64,000 bases of DNA from Acrocarpospora macrocephala (GTDB lineage: Bacteria > Actinomycetota > Actinomycetes > Streptosporangiales > Streptosporangiaceae). Shown one piece after another: positions 62,502 through 64,000 of this stretch. The DNA lies in contig NZ_BLAE01000053.1 in assembly GCF_009687865.1 (NCBI RefSeq), forward strand, positions 1-64,000. The letters are read 5' to 3'. Position 1 is the first letter of the stretch. Each line of letters starts with the position of its first letter. A program made the translations under genes and the position numbers. The notes under the pieces were generated by a model. It had not been told where the DNA came from. It saw only the letters and a program-made list of their open reading frames with translations, and did no database searches.

Positions 62502-64000
62502 GAGGTTCCTCCCTGGATCGCCCGCCACACGCGTTCCGGCGTGCACGGCATGGCCACGTCGCGGATGCCGTACGGGCTGAGCGCGTCCACGAGGGCGTTG
62601 ACCACGGCCGGGGTGGACGCGATGGTGCCCGCCTCGCCGACGCCCTTCACCCCCAGCGGGTTGGAGGTGGCCGGGGTGACCGTACGGGCGGTGGTGAAGT
62701 CCGGCAGGTCGGCGGCCGACGGGATCAGGTAGTCGGCCATGGTGGTGGTGAGCAGGTTGCCGTCGGAGTCGTAGACGGCCTCCTCGTAGAGTGCCTGGGC
62801 GATGCCCTGGGCGATGCCGCCGTGCACCTGGCCCTCCACGATCAGCGGGTTGATCACGTTGCCGATGTCGTCCACCGCCACGTACGAGCGGATCTTCGAC
62901 TCGCCGGTCTCGGTGTCCACCTCGATCGCGCACAGGTGGGTGCCGTGCGGGAAGGAGAACGCCTCCGGGTCGAAGGTGCTGCCCGCGTCGAGCTGCGGCT
63001 CGAAGCCCTCCGGCAGGTCGTGCGCGGCGAAGGTGGCCAGCGCGATCTCCTGGATGGTCTTGGCGGCCTCGGTGCCGCGCACCCGGAACGCGCCGTCGGT
63101 GAACTCCAGGTCTTCTGGCGCGCATTCCAGCAGGTGTGCCGCCACCTGCTTGGCGTTCTCCTTGACCTTCTCGCAGGCCTGCAGCACGGCGATGCCGCCC
63201 ACGACCAGCGAGCGGGAGCCGTAGGTGTCCATGCCGCGCGGCGAGGAGGCGGTGTCGCCGTGGAGCACGGCCACGTCGTCGAACGGCACGCCGAGCGAGT
63301 CGGCCACGATCTGCGACCAGGCCGTCTCGTGGCCCTGGCCGTGCGGGCTGGTGCCGGTGACCACCTCGACCTTGCCGGTGGGCAACATCCGGATCGTGGC
63401 GTGCTCCCAGCCGCCTGCGGCGTACCGCAGGCTGCCCAGCACCCGGGACGGGGCAAGACCGCACATCTCGGTGTACGTGGAGACGCCGATCCCCAGCTGC
63501 ACCGGGTCGTTGCGGTCCCGGCGGTCGGCCTGCTCGGCGCGCAGTTTGTCGTATCCGAACAGCGCCATCGCCCGGTCGGTCGCGGCCTCGTAGTTGCCGG
63601 AGTCGTAGGTCAGGCCGCCGGCCGTCGCGTACGGGAACTCCTCGTGCTTGATCCAGTTGCGGCGCCGGATCTCCAGCGGGTCCACGCCGATCTCGTGCGC
63701 CAGTTCGTCCATGGCGCGTTCGATCGCGTACGTGGCCTCCGGCCGCCCGGCGCCCCGGTAGGCGTCAGTGGGCATTTTGGTGGTGAAGACGCCGGTGCAG
63801 GTGAAGTCGTAGGCGTCCATCTTGTACACGCCCGTGTACATGAATGCGCCGAGTAGCGGAATGCCCGGTGTGACCAGCATCAGGTAAGCGCCCATGTCGG
63901 CGAGCAGGTCCACCTTGACGCCGCGCAGCACGCCGTCGGCCGAGGCGGCCAGGCTGATCCGCTGGATCTGGTCGCGGCCGTGGTGCACGGTGAGGTTGCC
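62498..64000 (-). CDS. Molybdopterin-binding large subunit, xanthine dehydrogenase/CoxL family (5' end beyond window)
   Basis: About 501 C-terminal codons are visible; the N-terminus lies beyond position 64000. The active-site segment reads DAYRGAGRPEATYAIERAMDELA. Bona fide form I CO dehydrogenases have AYXCSFR here, while AYRGAGR marks form II proteins of uncertain substrate. MCGLAPSRVLG, TGTSPHGQGHETAWSQIVAD, GSRSLVVGG and GVKGVGEAGTIASTPAVVNAL are Mo-cofactor and product-site blocks of the family. It heads the coxL-coxM-coxG operon within this window. Confidence 0.92.
   Translation of the reverse strand, partial: GNLTVHHGRDQIQRISLAASADGVLRGVKVDLLADMGAYLMLVTPGIPLLGAFMYTGVYKMDAYDFTCTGVFTTKMPTDAYRGAGRPEATYAIERAMDELAHEIGVDPLEIRRRNWIKHEEFPYATAGGLTYDSGNYEAATDRAMALFGYDKLRAEQADRRDRNDPVQLGIGVSTYTEMCGLAPSRVLGSLRYAAGGWEHATIRMLPTGKVEVVTGTSPHGQGHETAWSQIVADSLGVPFDDVAVLHGDTASSPRGMDTYGSRSLVVGGIAVLQACEKVKENAKQVAAHLLECAPEDLEFTDGAFRVRGTEAAKTIQEIALATFAAHDLPEGFEPQLDAGSTFDPEAFSFPHGTHLCAIEVDTETGESKIRSYVAVDDIGNVINPLIVEGQVHGGIAQGIAQALYEEAVYDSDGNLLTTTMADYLIPSAADLPDFTTARTVTPATSNPLGVKGVGEAGTIASTPAVVNALVDALSPYGIRDVAMPCTPERVWRAIQGGTS

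Overview
The window reads as chromosomal DNA of a high-GC filamentous-type actinomycete, most likely in or near the Streptosporangiales. This is inferred from the strong G/C bias at third codon positions, frequent GTG/TTG starts and ATGA/GTGA stop-start overlaps, SARP, DUF5319 and class F sortase genes, and the gene order acpS-nnr-alr-hydrolase-tsaE-tsaB-rimI-tsaD ... groES-groEL-sigma-DUF5319-guaB-guaB3 ... guaA. That order is the actinobacterial core backbone (compare the M. tuberculosis groEL1-sigD-rsdA-guaB2-guaB3-guaA neighbourhood). No rRNA, tRNA, CRISPR array, transposase or integrase was recognised.

Layout. 1-2.3 kb: a partial SARP regulator divergent from a tiny secreted peptide gene, then coaA. 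2.3-8.8 kb: a PhoX-like Tat-exported protein, acpS, NAD(P)HX repair enzyme, alanine racemase, an alpha/beta hydrolase and a secreted protein. 8.8-12.9 kb: the t6A genes tsaE, tsaB and tsaD with rimI, interrupted by a lipoprotein/class F sortase pair. 12.9-18.87 kb: a TetR-controlled NitT/TauT-type ABC importer with an M24-fold metallohydrolase and a RidA protein. This module is bracketed by perfect 26-bp direct repeats, one of which overlaps the 3' end of tsaD. 18.87-21.6 kb: a DesKR-like two-component/ABC export operon carrying an internal deletion that truncates both permease and kinase. 21.7-25.1 kb: a long coiled-coil protein, a THUMP-like methyltransferase and a Uma2 nuclease-fold protein.

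25.1-32.9 kb: CIRCE-controlled groES-groEL, a SigD/ShbA-like sigma factor coupled to a 53-aa ORF that looks like a shrunken anti-sigma factor, DUF5319, a TrmB/LuxR-type regulator, a highly structured leader region, guaB and guaB3. 33-43 kb: nagA, glpD, a ~98-bp tandem-repeat block, a beta-propeller lipoprotein with a Ser/Thr kinase, and guaA behind a hairpin-rich leader. 43-57.4 kb: a cell-envelope glycopolymer locus: acyltransferase, polysaccharide deacetylase, a GT2 protein whose C-terminal glycerophosphotransferase domain has lost its core, Stealth phosphotransferase, CDP-alcohol phosphotransferase, two tandem sulfotransferases, a GT4 and an intact GT2-TagF-like enzyme. 57.5-64 kb: a TetR/SDR pair with three shared operator copies, an AAA ATPase/PD-(D/E)XK protein preceded by a 37-bp palindrome, and a CoxG-CoxM-CoxL-type molybdenum hydroxylase operon (form II signature) that runs off the window.

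The most interesting items are the direct-repeat-bounded transporter/M24/RidA module with paired operators, the palindrome-linked AAA/nuclease gene, the micro anti-sigma ORF, the gutted glycerophosphotransferase, and the structured region upstream of guaB. All functional statements rest on reading motifs by eye and on general family knowledge; no searches were run.
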